From: Ephemerocybe angulata | Taxonomy: Eukaryota > Basidiomycota > Agaricomycetes > Agaricales > Psathyrellaceae | Reading direction: 5' to 3' | DNA: 37,194 bases | Assembly (NCBI GenBank): GCA_013368325.1 | Contig: JAACJK010000187.1 | Location: 1 to 37,194 of the forward strand | Shown: positions 1 to 11,173 of the stretch, piece by piece | Numbering within the stretch: position 1 is the stretch's first letter | How the letters are laid out: every line of letters begins with the position of its first letter | Program-made: the position numbers and the translations under genes | The notes under the pieces: generated by a model | Seen by the model: the letters and a program-made list of their open reading frames with translations, nothing else | Told to the model about the DNA's origin: nothing | The model's database searches: none

Positions 1-43
1 CGTCTAGATTCTACTAAATGCTCCAATCATTCGGCTGGACGCA

Positions 44-420
44 TTGAAAGGCCTCGAAGTAATCGTGGATGAAGCCATCTCCATACGCATGACTACGACG
101 GACCTGCTCGTTGGGTCTCTGAAGACGGAGAAGGAGATATTTGAGACTTACGCCACTTCTCTCAAGGCGTTGAGCTGCGACCAAAAAGTTGACTTCGATC
201 CGAAGGGTCTTACTCAACTTACTCGAGGCCAGAGCTCTATACAGAACATCGGCCAAGAAGACAGACGAGTATACAGCGACGCTTTTGAGAACCGACGGCC
301 ATCTTGAAACGATATTCAAGGAGATCGCCGACATACAAGGGCATCTTACCGTTAGGGAACGTATGATTCGAAAACTGGCAGATGGTGCGAGTACATCACT
401 ATGTGTGTCCGGGATATTTG
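44..420 (+). pseudogene. Frameshifted helical protein fragment at window edge
   Basis: An open frame from 44 reads as helix-forming, charged sequence (about 48 residues, ending near KALSCDQK) and then loses sense. The next frame, from about 189, takes over with equally coherent helical sequence (KKTDEYTATLL, then HLETIFKEIADIQGHL). The switch falls at a run of five A (183-187), so a one-base indel in the run is the simplest explanation; a sequencing error would look the same. Coding then fades near a possible GTGCGA donor around 388. Residue composition recalls helical N-terminal domains of fungal STAND proteins, but I cannot assign a family. The left part may lie outside the window. Confidence 0.3.
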
Positions 421-651
421 TTGACTGCCGATGACAGCCTACAGGTACTCTAGCTTGAAGCTCACCTGAACCGGTTGGCGAACAAGCTTGTACTGGTGTA
501 TTTCCTTTCGTGCAGGCCATGTTTCAGGCGACCTTCTTCCTCTTGGGATGGAATGATGTATTCTTCTCTCCGGTATTGAAAGCTACTTATAGGACATGTA
601 TATCTTCTTCTGTTTAAGAGAGCGTGTGAAGTGCAACCTTGTGCTCTTGTG

Positions 652-2442
652 CTAGCACTTCTGTCGGTCTGCCATAGTGGTCAGTACCGAGCGACGCTTC
701 GAGTCGTCCGTCTCCCAGAAGCGTTTAAAGGCGGCCGCTCCGGTGGCTGTGATCTGAATTGATGTGCCAAATCTCGCCATCCCGCGAGGGGTGGTGCTCC
801 GCATCGTCGAATGCCGATCCTTTTTCCCTCTCCAGAAAATATCGACGAGTCCGGATGCCCTAAGATAGTGGGGACGGGAAAAGATTGGGGGTCGTTCGAG
901 AGATACGGAAGAAGGATGGACCAGATAATTAGCCGTATGCCACCACACAGACACCAATTTAGTCGAGCTTACCTTTCAAAGTCCACCATGATACCGTATT
1001 CCCCCCAAAGAAACTGGCCCCCTTCGATATCCTTATGATCTACATCCGGATCGAAGAGCCAAGTGTTGAGTTCAGCGTCGAAATTCGCTGCCCACCACAT
1101 GCCATATGCGACTTCAATTTCATCCCGATCTCTGTGAAGGAAATTGCAGAAATCGTTGTGCGTCATGACGAGAGCATTGGCGAAGGGATTTTTGACGTTG
1201 GTGCCGTCGAAAGCGATATCCGACCATTGGGCAATGTCGCGGCTATAGACGAATGGGTCAGATATGGGGCCATGAAACCAAGATGAATGTACTGACATAC
1301 TCGCCTCGTCCCCATGCGTGTATAGGCAGCGGGAAACAAGGTACACAATCCTTCTCGATATAGCAATGCTACATCATGGAGTTGGGGAAGTAGCTCCTCT
1401 AGTCTGTGGAGATCAAGGTCGAGGAAGGTCAGAATTAGAGGATACTCCTGCAGGGATTCGACACTTGACCTTTCCTTTGCTGCCAGAGTCTTGTTAGTGG
1501 CATAGAATACCAGAGTTTTGCCCGCTTCCATGGAAGCATGCCACCCTATCGCGATCATCGTTCCAAATGCTCTGAATACATTTTTAGCGTTGCGAATGCC
1601 ATGGCTACTGGCTTTTTGGCTCTGTCAAAAGTGGTGAATGGGTACCTTTGGGTTGAAAGTAAAAAGATCGTACTCCGTTGCCTTTGATAGCGAAAGTATG
1701 GCGAGAATACTCCATGACGACCACCAATCTTTCCTGAATGTTATCGAGAACTCTGTCCGGAAAATTATGCCATGGTCTGCCTGTAGTCAGTACGAAGTTT
1801 CGATGACCTGCACGCTCAAAGTGGTTCATCTACCTTATGCGGACAATGAAGGCAATTTTGTCCCCGTCGATACCGACATGCAGCCCAGGCTCAGATATCG
1901 CTGTGAGCCTGGCTTTCAACGTTTCTGGGAGGTCGGCGTATTTGAGAGGTCTCTCGTTCGCCTTTTCCTGTTCCTCGAATTTTTCGAGGAGGTCGACATT
2001 CTTCTGGACACGATGGATTTTGACGTCCTTCGTGCCCGTGAACATTCTGAGCTGCGATTCGCGAGTAAGATAAAGAATACGGATACGTTCGAGTAATGTC
2101 TGCTTACTATCTGCTCTCGCACTTCGTCCTCTGCCAGTTCCTCGTCCATTTTCTTCCTCTTTTTGGCTTCATCCTCTCGAGCGAGTTCATTGGCCAACCG
2201 CTCTGTTTCGAGTTGAGTCTCATTGCGTTTCAAATCGCTGTGATAGGCCTTGGTCCTTCTTTTTCGAGCATGCCTCTTCTGTGTCTATCGGAGCTCCGTA
2301 TGAGAGGTGAATGAAGCCGACAAGATTTGAACCTCACCTTCGACAACGGAGGATTGGACCTACCGTCGACCGATAGATCGACGCTGACATCGTCTGTTTC
2401 CCTGTCTAATCCCATTGGCCGCTTATCTGGGACTGAAGACAT
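652..2442 (-). CDS. TET/JBP-like 2-oxoglutarate/Fe(II) dioxygenase, seven exons
   Basis: Exons (minus): 2338-2442, 2108-2278, 1834-2051, 1646-1776, about 1293/1301-1569, 973-1242 and 652-859. Introns are 56-113 nt with GT-AG ends, and phases match except at the 1243-1300 intron. There the canonical GTATGT donor (1300) is out of phase, and a GTACAT donor at 1292 restores the frame. The N-terminus is basic, then a Lys/Glu-rich coiled coil. The C-terminal third matches the basidiomycete TET/JBP-type double-stranded beta-helix domain: HRD (H-x-D iron ligands, 1128-1136), a Gly-Gly-x-Phe strand, IFWRGKKDRHST with the distal His at 811-813, and RFGTS with the 2-oxoglutarate-binding Arg. Known relatives oxidise 5-methylcytosine or thymine in DNA, and many basidiomycete copies lie beside KDZ transposons. 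The catalytic residues look intact. Substrate and activity are inferred. Confidence 0.75.
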
Positions 2443-3321
2443 GGGTTGGGGAGGTTGAATGCAGCAGGACGAGACGTGGTGAACAAAGAAGATTCAAGGT
2501 TAAGGACGGTAGGACGGAACTGGGGATGACTCGGATGAGCATCATTAAGCAGATCCTAGCAGATAGCATCATATGTTTCAAATCTCGATCATCCTGCCGG
2601 CCGAAATCCTGCGCGTGTCTGTGGTGTCTGTGTTTTGTCGGGTGAGAAATAGGAGGCCATACACTCCCGACCTCGAGACCCTTCGTCCCTGAGCTGTTAT
2701 TCTCTCTGGATATCCCCAGTCAGGCAAGGTTAGGGTGTAGGTGGGGAATAAAGTGGTGGATGAGAGCACAGAGAGGGCGGAATAGCCCACGGTTTCGAAG
2801 AGGATGACAATAGGATGCCTCTCGAATGTTTTCCCTAGACTCGTGACCAGTGCCGCTCTATGAGGCACGACCTCGATAGAGGGCGATCCGCCCCATAGAG
2901 GGAACAGTCACAGGTCTATGTTTTCCCTGCATATCACCATATAGCATGTGAAATAGGCGGTCCATGCAATAAGGCTTTCCCGCTTGTTTCGACAGTGTTC
3001 TCGGGCTATCTCGGGTCGGGTGTCGTTGCCGACTCCACAACGACGTTTGGCCGTGTATCAGGTTAAAAGGCCACGCTCCCGATGATGCGTCCATAGAGGT
3101 CCTTTCCCCCACCTCCTCTTCCTCGACACGCTTCCCTGCTCTTCCCTCCCCCGGATTTTCCATCTTTCTAGGCTCCTAGGGTTCGATTAATGACCATAGG
3201 ATCTTCGTGGCCCTTTCGTCATGGTCTTCATCGTGAGTATTCACCTATCCTCGAGTCCCACTTGTTGAATTTCTTCCTTCTAGAGTCTTCCCTGTGGTCG
3301 CAGGGTGATCTGAACCCGTTG
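2443..3321. other. Intergenic, no supported gene
   Basis: Short open frames occur on both strands (for example 2578-2868 and 2858-3163 minus), but none has splice-compatible partners or recognisable motifs. The 5' region of the dioxygenase gene should lie in the first few hundred bases. I see no clear TATA box or repeat here. Confidence 0.5.
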
Positions 3322-3735
3322 ACCTTGCTGGGGACTGATCTTAGAGTCAGACATGCCTAAAAAGAAGGCCTTTGTTGAGTCCTGCTTACCAGGTGCGGAA
3401 CCCTCAGGTTAGGTTACTTCTAGGATGGGCATACCACCCCAAGGACCTTGTCAGGCTGGAGTCTGATCTTCGAGTCAAACACGCCTGATAAGAAGGCCTG
3501 TTGCCGGTCCTACTTTCCAAGTATGTGACCCTCAGGCTCGATTTTGTGTTGGATTACTTTTGCGGTGGGCGTACCACCCCCAAGGACCTTGTCAGGCTGG
3601 AGTCTGATCTTCGAGTCAGACACGCCTGATAAGAAGGCCTGTTGCCGGTCCTGCTTTCCAAGTATGAGACCCTCAGGTTCGAGATTTTTTGTTGGGTTAC
3701 TTCTGTGATAGTTGTACCTGTACCACCCACCACTG
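3322..3735. repeat. Degenerate tandem repeat, about 141-bp unit, three copies
   Basis: The segment AAGGACCTTGTCAGGCTGGA occurs at about 3441 and again at 3582 (period 141). A more diverged copy begins near 3322 (period about 123). Each unit also carries AAGAAGGCC, a GGTCC...CCAAGTATG segment, ACCCTCAGG and a GTACCACCCC block. On the minus strand the best two copies stay open and encode a roughly 47-residue repeat (DRQQAFLSGV, then SDSKIRLQPDKVLGG). The oldest copy has stops. This is either a decayed repeat-protein exon or a minisatellite that happens to be open. Confidence 0.7.
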
Positions 3736-4760
3736 GATTGGACTAAGGTCTCGATGAGTATGGGCATCGAAAAGATGGGGCTTCATACCGTCTGCTAGAG
3801 ATAATCGACAGTGTCAATATCGACATCCGAAGAGATGCGCCATCGTCCTTCGTGCATTCCTCCCCGTCACGACTTTACGGCCTTCCCTTTCGTCTAGGTG
3901 CATCTGTCGTCTTCACGTTCCTTTTGTTTGGGGTGTGGTTGTATGGTGAAGGTGGTGGTTTTTGTCTTCCCACAGAAATCTTGGCCTCGGGTAACGAATT
4001 GCTCAGAAACTTACTATACCTGAGGGGTTTGTGAATACTCGCCAGAGAAAGTATGATAGGGTCTCACCTCTCAAAGCTTTGGTTGGTTGTCAGCGCCTCC
4101 AGATGATTGTCCTTTATCCCCGGGTGTAGTGTAGCTGTACAAAAGGAATTGATTTGAGGTTTACTAGTGCACGGCGCTTCGTTGGGGCGGTGCGGGTCGA
4201 TGAACGGTGAAATGTTAAATAAAGTTCACCCAACGACGTGGATGATGAGGGTAAATGCTGGCCGTAGATAGAGTAGAGGTTTGGTTGAATTTGGGGTAAT
4301 CTGAAAAGGTAATGTACACCAAAGTATGATAGCATAGCAAAGGAAAGGTGCCAATCGACCGACTCGTGATCAAGTCGCAAGGGCAAGAGGTAGCGCGAAG
4401 CTGTCCTCGAAGCGAAGGGGCGATTCAACAGAAGGAAGAATGAATAAAATCATACCTATAATGAGCGCAAGGTTCTCTGCCCCACCCTCCCATGACTCGA
4501 AGCTACACTTCAGTAGCCTCTCTTGATGCACACCGCTTGCATTCAATCCCTCGCTCGTACTTCCTTCCTCTGCAGTCGTGATCGGCGTACATCATTCATA
4601 ATACCGTGGCTGTAAGGATGCGGTGATGGAAGCTGTTGACATCCTTGTCGTTGTTTGACGAGACGACGTGGAGGGTGGTGTGTTGAAGTCGGGGGCTGAG
4701 GAGATCAGGTGCTGGGCCTAAAAACGAGGTGCAGGTTGGCGACAATGGTGGTGATGGTCA
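3736..4760. other. Intergenic, no supported gene
   Basis: Several open frames of 60-105 codons exist on both strands, but none shows domain motifs, consistent codon use or splice-linked continuation. Nothing else structured was seen. Confidence 0.4.
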
Positions 4761-6225
4761 TCATTGTTTGGTGGATCGCGCGAAAGGAGGAACAGCTTCC
4801 GCAGTCTGAATGTACTGCAGCCTCCTCGCCCTCTCCCTCGCCCGGATCTCCTCCTCTGTATCCTTCGCCCGCTTCAACGGTTTGTCTCTCTTCAGTATCC
4901 CCACGCTCGCCAGGCCAGCCCCGCTCGCGCTTTCCCTTTTCTGCGGATTCGTCACTTTGCTCTGAACGCTCGTCGCAGTGATCGCCGTCCCGTTGCTCGC
5001 TGTCCGCTGCATCAACGCCGCCCCCCACCCCGGCCGTTCTAAGTCAAAGCTCCCATGCGTCGAGACCTCAGATGTGATTGCGACGTTTCTGTAGTCTCCC
5101 TTGCCTTACTCTTCAAAGACGTCGTGCTGGTTCTGCGTTCCTCCGTCACAAACTCATCGTGCCGCCTCTATACCGATAGCCAGCATCCATAAAAGCGTTT
5201 TTGGCTGCATGGTGTTGATGTAATTCTCATAGTCGCGTAGTAGGCGTCGGAGCTGGTAGCTTTTGAAGGATGTCAGGGGAGTCTGGGGCACAGGTAGTAC
5301 AGGGGCGTGAGCGGCCTCTTCGTTCAGGATGCACGATGATGTTGCCGTCGCACAGGGGTGAGGCAAGGGAGAGTCATTATTGCTCTCTGATGCCAGTGTC
5401 CGACGGTGTGAGGACATCGGTCTTTTCAGGGGCGCGGAAACCCCTACGCTTGTTGGTGGCTTCGGCGGCTTAGCTGCGGCGGCACGAGGCCGGAGAGAAT
5501 TCGCGCCTGAAATGGCTGCAGTCATGGTTCGACCTGAGATAGGAGTATCAGTCAGCGTAGAGTTATGGTATTGGGGGGCTGGGATCCGGACCTGAGAAGA
5601 GCTTCGGTTGCTTGAAAGAGTTTGATGTTGCTGGGGAATCGGATGGTCGGGGTTTAGGCTTAGGGGGACTTGGGGTCGGATGGAAGATCTTCGCGGTTTG
5701 GGCGTGGGGTCATCTTTGGGGAGCGGAGGGCGGTTGCCGTCCAGAGAGGGTTGCAGGCTCTGTTGGGCCGTGAACGCGATCTTGATCACGATGACAGAGA
5801 GCTTGAGGTATACCCCAGAGGTTCTGGAGGTTCTTCTTCAATACAGAGGAAGGTTTGGGTGTCAGTAGTGATGTGGGTTCGAGTTTGGAAAGTGGGGGTG
5901 GGACGGGGAGCGCGGATGAAGGTCGTCGTTTGGCTTTTGGCGTCGAGGGCGTAAAGGTTGAGTTGGTTGCGGTGGTGGTGCATGAGAGGGGACGGGAGGG
6001 TATTCGTGAGGCTGGTTTCGTGCCATTTGGGACCTTGGCCGACGTTGCTGGCTTAGTCCGTGTGTCAATGCTTTCTCTGCGCCCTGCCGCATGCGACGAC
6101 GCGAAGGTGTTAACGGATGGGCCTAGATGTAGTAGTTGTGGCGGCGATGGTGTCCATCTTCGTCCTCCATGGAAGCGCTGGGCACAGATGTGGGGGATGT
6201 TGGTGGTGGTGGACGGGAGGAAGTG
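4761..6225 (-). CDS. Probable multi-exon Pro/Ser/Arg-rich protein, structure unresolved
   Basis: Minus-strand sequence reads as low-complexity, Pro/Ser/Thr/Lys-rich protein in several blocks. One block (about 6190-5800) includes SSVLKKNLQNLWG and lies before a GTATAC...CAACAG intron candidate of about 56 nt. A second runs about 5760-5160 and ends in a charged helix (SYQLRRLLRDYENYINT). A third lies near 5150-5050 (TSLKSKARETTETS). The last, at 5015-4761, has KDTEEEIRARERARRLQYI and ends at a stop. Reading phases across the candidate introns could not all be reconciled. The overlapping plus-strand frames are Gly/Val/Arg-rich complements of this composition. I do not recognise the protein; a disordered protein with a basic helical tail is the most that can be said. 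Confidence 0.35.
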
Positions 6226-6966
6226 ATGTCACCGTTCAAAGAGGACCCCAGCTACGACACTGAGATACGAGGGACTGAGTCCCTGCTTCAATCGACGTGA
6301 ATTGTCATGGGTTTAGTAAATGCTGACGGATACAGTGACGGAACCTCGTCATTCTATGCAACAACACGGTGGTGGTGGTGCCAGGTGATGCTGGGAGTGT
6401 CGTTGGCGTTGCTGAATGTGATGGATGTGGTGAGCACCCAAAACAGGGCGCTGGACGCGTAACGACGCGAAGATAGTGGTAGTGCAGTGAGCGTAGTTCG
6501 ACGCGAAAGTGGTGGATGCCATTCTAATGGACCTAAGTCGGTGGTGACAAGGTTTTGCCTTGACGTCGCTGTGAGTAGAGCCCTGGGCGTCTTTCAGCAC
6601 GGAAGTTGTGGATGTGGTAATTGTGGGAGCTGTGGCCCCTGAATGAAGCGGAATTTATGGAGGTGGTGCTGATGACCTCCGTGAGTTTCAAGCGATTAGG
6701 AAGTAGCGAAGATGGTGGTGGTGGGCCTTGTAGGTCAGAGGCGACTTCGATTGCTGGGAATGATGTGGGTCACCGGACATACCGCTCACTTCGGGGTGGG
6801 TCTCGGCATATGCCGAGTGTGACAATCGTTCAAACCCCAGCATAGCAGTTGATTGCGGTCCTTAGCTTTCTCCCCTATTTCCCCCTTTCTGTTGCCCTAC
6901 CCCGTATATTCGCCCTCTAGTACACCTCCCCAATTTTAACATATATTCGCCCGTACGTCGAAGGCG
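6226..6966. other. Intergenic, upstream of the F-box gene
   Basis: It contains GTGGTG-rich trinucleotide-like stretches (for example 6368-6385) and a pyrimidine-rich block from about 6863 that likely belongs to the promoter and leader of the plus-strand gene at 6967. An ATATATT sequence lies only about 25 bp before that ATG, too close to be a convincing TATA box. No gene is supported. Confidence 0.4.
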
Positions 6967-8559
6967 ATGTCGAAGGCCAAGGCTCTTGATCGATTCCTCT
7001 CGAACAACGATCTACCCGGACCACAAGAGCTCCATGAGCTGAAAGTGACTCTCGCATCGGTGTCTCGCCATATCGACGATGTATACAAAGACCTTGCCGG
7101 CCTGGAGAGAATACGGTCTCTCATTCGAACCATTTGTTCTCCGATCAGGAGAATGCCAACAGAGCTTCTTGGAAGAATCTTCTCGATGGCCTTGGAGATG
7201 CCGCTGGACAGGCGTGGACGGTGCGACCTGATATCGTTCTCCCTTGTTTGTCGGGCATGGCGCTTGGCTTCTCTGGGTGCTCGTTCATTGTGGAGTGGGG
7301 TGGTAATATCGTCCTGCGAATGTTTTGAACATGGTTTCGACGAAGTAGACCATATGCACGATGAGGAGGAATACGAGAAGATGGTCGAGTGGTTCGCACG
7401 AGCTGGAGGTACACCGAAAACCTTGGAGTACAGACTATCCGGAACCTCCTGCCACTGTTCCAAAGGGATGAGATGCACGATCTCTCATCCGATGGTCGAA
7501 AGGCTGATCAGGGAAGGCCCACCATTAGCTCGCTTCTCCCTTCAAGCATCGAGTATTGGATGCCTCAAGTCCTGGTCCATCTTCACGGAACTGGCTTCCA
7601 CCAAAGTCCAAGCCGCTTGGGTGTCTCTCCATTCGTTTTCGCTTTCGTTCATCGACAGCGAAGATCATCTATGGGACGACGACGACGGCAATACACCATC
7701 AGTTTTCAGTTTGTTGCCCAACTTCTCCTCATTCGACCTTCGACTTCCAAAACGAGATATGGCATTTGACGAGAGAGAAGATTCTTTAAATGCAATGATT
7801 GGTATTCCGGATGATGTCCTAGGAAGGATCAGGATGCTCTCAATTGCATTGGATTGGGAAGGGTGCCAATTGTTCCACATCCTCCCTCGTTCTACGTCTT
7901 TGACGAACCTAACAATCAACTTGGCCGGGAGTAAACTGTTCACCGGTCCTCGAGGCCCCCTCGATCCTTTTCCCCGGTCGCCCATAACTCTTCCAAATCT
8001 TCGGAAGTTCATTCTTCTGAAAGGAGATTTCGGCATCTTCGACATTCTTAGGACACCCTCGTTGGAAATTTTGGACGTAGAAGTGGTGGGTGCCTCGGTG
8101 GGATCACAAGCGGAATTGGAGAGGCTCAGGCGATTCATCGAGGTCTCGGCCTTATCAAAGGTTCTTCGTGATCTCAGTATTCGAGGAATGGTAGGAGATG
8201 CTGGTGTCGTGGACCTTTCCCTCCCCGTGCTGAGCTCACTCGAGGTCCTTGAACTCGACAGTCCGTACGTGTCCTCGTACTATCTTGGAGATCCAGTCGA
8301 AGTATCAACGCAGGGACATCCGAGACGCAGACATCCATCCCTGATTCAACTGAGGTTGATGAACATTCGCCGCAGTGAAGATACTTTGGTATCGGAACTG
8401 CGTTTCCTTGAGAATCGTAAAATGGGGTATACACCTTGCATTATTGCTATTCGATTCTACGAAGAGCCTCGATTTTCGGAAGCGGAACTGAAAGTGCGTG
8501 CAGCGAAAGCGATCCCAAATTTTGCTTTCGTCAACGTCTATCCTTTCTCGGAGCTTTGA
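6967..8559 (+). CDS. F-box-like protein, 530 aa
   Basis: A single open frame starts at ATG 6967 and is intronless over its whole length. Residues 1-50 form a charged helix (LHELKVTLASVSRHIDDVY), the usual lead-in for agaricomycete F-box-like proteins. Residues about 55-105 carry the F-box-like core (IRRMPTELLGRIFSMAL, then LISFSLVCRAWRLASLG and SLWS). The rest is Leu-rich with irregular LRR-like strands, for example PSLEILDVEVVG and LSSLEVLELDSPYVSSYYL. F-box proteins bind SKP1 and bring substrates to SCF ubiquitin ligases. That role is inferred from the domain, and the substrate is unknown. These families are very large in agaricomycetes. The next gene (8706-9875) is convergent with it. Confidence 0.85.
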   Translation: MSKAKALDRFLSNNDLPGPQELHELKVTLASVSRHIDDVYKDLAGLERIRSLIRTICSPIRRMPTELLGRIFSMALEMPLDRRGRCDLISFSLVCRAWRLASLGARSLWSGVVISSCECFEHGFDEVDHMHDEEEYEKMVEWFARAGGTPKTLEYRLSGTSCHCSKGMRCTISHPMVERLIREGPPLARFSLQASSIGCLKSWSIFTELASTKVQAAWVSLHSFSLSFIDSEDHLWDDDDGNTPSVFSLLPNFSSFDLRLPKRDMAFDEREDSLNAMIGIPDDVLGRIRMLSIALDWEGCQLFHILPRSTSLTNLTINLAGSKLFTGPRGPLDPFPRSPITLPNLRKFILLKGDFGIFDILRTPSLEILDVEVVGASVGSQAELERLRRFIEVSALSKVLRDLSIRGMVGDAGVVDLSLPVLSSLEVLELDSPYVSSYYLGDPVEVSTQGHPRRRHPSLIQLRLMNIRRSEDTLVSELRFLENRKMGYTPCIIAIRFYEEPRFSEAELKVRAAKAIPNFAFVNVYPFSEL

Positions 8560-8705
8560 CTAGTGTAGATAAAATACCCTCACATTCCCAGCGATTCAAC
8601 GTCGTTTCTTGTCATGCAAATTTTTTGACCATACGTATTCTTCACCTCTGCCCTCTGTTTTCCGTAGTTGTTATTATCTCCCCCCGATGCTTTCTCCATT
8701 TTTAA

Positions 8706-9875
8706 TCATGGAAAACTATCAGTCCTTGCTCCTTGCACAACCTTGGTGTTCATATTGGTGAACTCCCAGAACGTATTCCAGTCTAGGCATCTATGGCTTC
8801 TCTTATTGTTGCTGTACCTTCGAGGTGGTCCAGATCCAAGGGTCAATACCTGTGTCTCGTGGTGCTCGACTCCTCTGGCCTTCAGATCAAAAAATCCCAG
8901 TCGCCATTCCACACTTAGCTCGTCGGATGGTAGTGAGGATCCATGGGCGTATCGTATACGGAGCGTCGTATCATCGTGAATGCTTCGCACTACCCTCTGG
9001 CATTCACCTGGGTGACGACGAGATGCTCGTTTGGAATAGTGTTCGCTGTGCCATAACTCGCAGTTCCATACGAGATCTATGCCACAGTCATCCCATCGAC
9101 GTAAAGTTTCTCTCTTGTGGAGGAAGTCGAATGCTTCAGACCTGTTATGCAAGCCTATACAATATCATAGATTCAGTTCTGAGATATGTGAGACCTCTTC
9201 ATGCTCACCTTTGCCATCATGGGTCATCTCAGGATACAAGCAGGCGACCTCGGTCGATGAGCAGTAATTCATTACGTAGGTGCTGTGGAAGAATAGGATG
9301 GGGAGGAGAGGAGAATCGGATATAGATTCGACCAAGGTCAAGGTGAAGGGGTGTGTGGTATGTGAGAATCTAAATAGTTGTCGTACGCCGTTGCGTGCTG
9401 GGTAGTGGTGGTTTGTGCAACCCTCTGCCACCTCGTGGACACTCGGTGTCTCGCCTACAGGAATATAGTGATTGTGGAGGAGGTGATCGATCATCTCCGA
9501 GCTTTTCCCCGTCGGACAGTACAAGTTCAAGTCATTCGGCTTGCAGACACCAGGAACCACTATCTCTAGAGCGGCTGATCCGGATATCACGGTATTGGAA
9601 GCCTTCATGACTTTGAGTGTGCTTGAACCGTCTAGCCCAAACGACGCCAGCATCCTGGCCACACGGGAATGGAGGTGGTCCCGGATGGCCTCGCCCAGTG
9701 AATCCACTTCACAAAGGGCCTTCAAATCTCGGAGAGAGAGATATGACATCACTACATTTTGGACGTCGTTGGGGAAAGGCTTCTCATCTGAGCCTAATGG
9801 ATCATCGTAAATGCATCACCACTTGTTTTAAAGGAACCTACCTGCAAACCGACTTAAAGAGTGGTCCGAATCCAT
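8706..9875 (-). CDS. Nucleotidyltransferase-like protein with F-box-like N-terminus
   Basis: Exons (minus): 9842-9875, 9209-9793 and 8706-9154. The introns are 48 nt (GTAGGT...TTAG) and 54 nt (GTGAGC...ATAG) and join in phase, giving about 355 residues from ATG 9875. The N-terminus has an F-box-like helix (FPNDVQNVVMSYLSLRDLKAL). Next comes VISGSAALEIV, about 10 residues, then NDLNLYCP. This has the layout of the nucleotidyltransferase-fold motif G-S...D-x-D, although the second acid is Asn here. Later motifs are FTLTLVES and FFHSTYVMNY. The gene at 22157-22912 shares this order. The C-terminal exon is rich in His, Arg and Trp and resembles nothing I know. The family seems common in agaricomycetes but has no function I can name; loss of one acidic residue may mean a non-catalytic member. 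Confidence 0.7.
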
Positions 9876-10196
9876 TTCCACGTACGATAGTCGAAATTGG
9901 ACGACCCACAATTTGTATCTTCCTTCTTATATGGCATGGCCCATGAACAACTAAAAAGGGACGATTCGACCGCCACCACCTGGAGCTCGCCAATGCCACC
10001 AATGATGATGCTTCGGTGTTTCCATGGGCCAGTACCAGCGACAGTTCTTACCTTTCCTGGCTTCCATACTCGAGTTGTCTCCTTGCAATCGTGCCAGAAA
10101 TGCACAGAAGTATCGTTAGTTCGAAAAAGATAGATTACGAGGAACAAAGGCCTCGGCCCAATGGAGAGAACTTGTAGCGATCGAATCTCTAGCCCC
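9876..10196. other. Short intergenic region, no supported gene
   Basis: Open frames at 9854-10147 (minus) and 9897-10133 (plus) overlap head-on and neither has motifs or splice partners. The region lies between the start of one minus-strand gene and the end of the next, so it should hold the former's promoter. Confidence 0.4.
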
Positions 10197-11149
10197 CTAT
10201 TCTCCGATCTTGGCCTTCACAGAACGTGTATTCTTGGTAGTCGCCGGGCGTTTGGATCCTCGGTTATACACCCTTTGCTTCTCGGAATTCCTTTCCGGCG
10301 ACCCCCCTTCTTCTTCGACCTCGGTCTTAAATTGAAGTTGTGTTTCAGTCCCTGAATCCTCCGCCGCTTCATAAATGTCTGTCTCGTCTTCCGTATGAAC
10401 TGCATCTTCGGCGTCAGAAAGTGGTGTGAGGCTTCTTCTTACGTTTTCTTCAGCACTTTCTGTTCCGCCGTCGGATGCTGAGCCTCCAGCATCAGTGAGA
10501 TTCTCGTCATCTTCTTCAAGTCCTTCATCCGCGACCTCCTGCGTACGGATCACTGGAGAGGGTTCCTGATCTCTGTCGGCTGTGTATTGTGTTTAGCGAC
10601 CGCAGTTTCTCATGTCTGTTGTTTGAGGCACGACTCACGCATGAAGGCACGCAATCTTTCTCCGACTCTAGGCAAGGATAGTTTCGCATGATCTTCTGCA
10701 TGTCCTCCTGAATCAAGCTCAGACTCTTTCATCTGACCAATTCATATGAGCTGGATCGGCACGAAGGACATGTTCCAAAACAAGCCCGTAGCACTGAAGG
10801 CGACCTTGAAAGACATCGACACCACGTCTCCTGGGTCCAGCTTGGGGTTAGACGACTTCTCGATGGGCTCCAACATGTTATTTCGGCGCTTGTGTAGCAC
10901 TCGAACAAGGTTCGGGTTAGGAATCCAGGAAGGATTATGAGGGACGGTGAACTGGGATACCCAAGGATGGACCTCGTATGGAACTTCGTATCGATCATCT
11001 TTGACGTTGTACCCTGTTCTCTTCTGGAAGACGTTTGAAGCGACGGAGAAGCGCTGACTAGCTGCCACCGATCCGGGTGAATTCCAAGGGTTCCGAGACT
11101 TTCCTTCGGTTGGAAACCCGGCCGGTCCTTTTCCCCAATCCTCAATAAA
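10197..11149 (-). CDS. 3' exons of a host gene split by the retrotransposon
   Basis: Exon 4 is 10639-11149 and exon 5 is 10197-10579, joined by a 59-nt intron (GTGAGT...ACACAG) in phase 1. Exon 4 follows an ATAG acceptor at 11150 and is in phase with exon 3 on the far side of the retrotransposon (21241-21322). The assembled gene would encode about 419 residues. Exon 4 has a compact region with FQKRTGYNVKDDRYEVPYEV, FTVPHNPSWIPNPNLVRVL and KLDPGDVVSMSFKVAFSA. Exon 5 is acidic (repeated Glu/Asp/Ser/Thr) with a basic tail. An in-frame TGA at 10742-10744 (codon 258) interrupts exon 4, and the frame stays open and coherent after it. CGA to TGA would explain it. I do not recognise the family. Both the insertion and the stop suggest loss of function. 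Confidence 0.65.
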
Positions 11150-11173
11150 CTATTCATCGTAAGTGTATCTTAC

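Noticed and set aside
3322..3735. CRISPR-like array
   Set aside because: The units are about 141 bp, degenerate and without short conserved repeats or unique spacers, and the genome is eukaryotic.
5270..6226. Plus-strand frames opposite the Pro/Ser-rich region
   Set aside because: They are Gly/Val/Arg-rich reflections of minus-strand codons without motifs or continuation.
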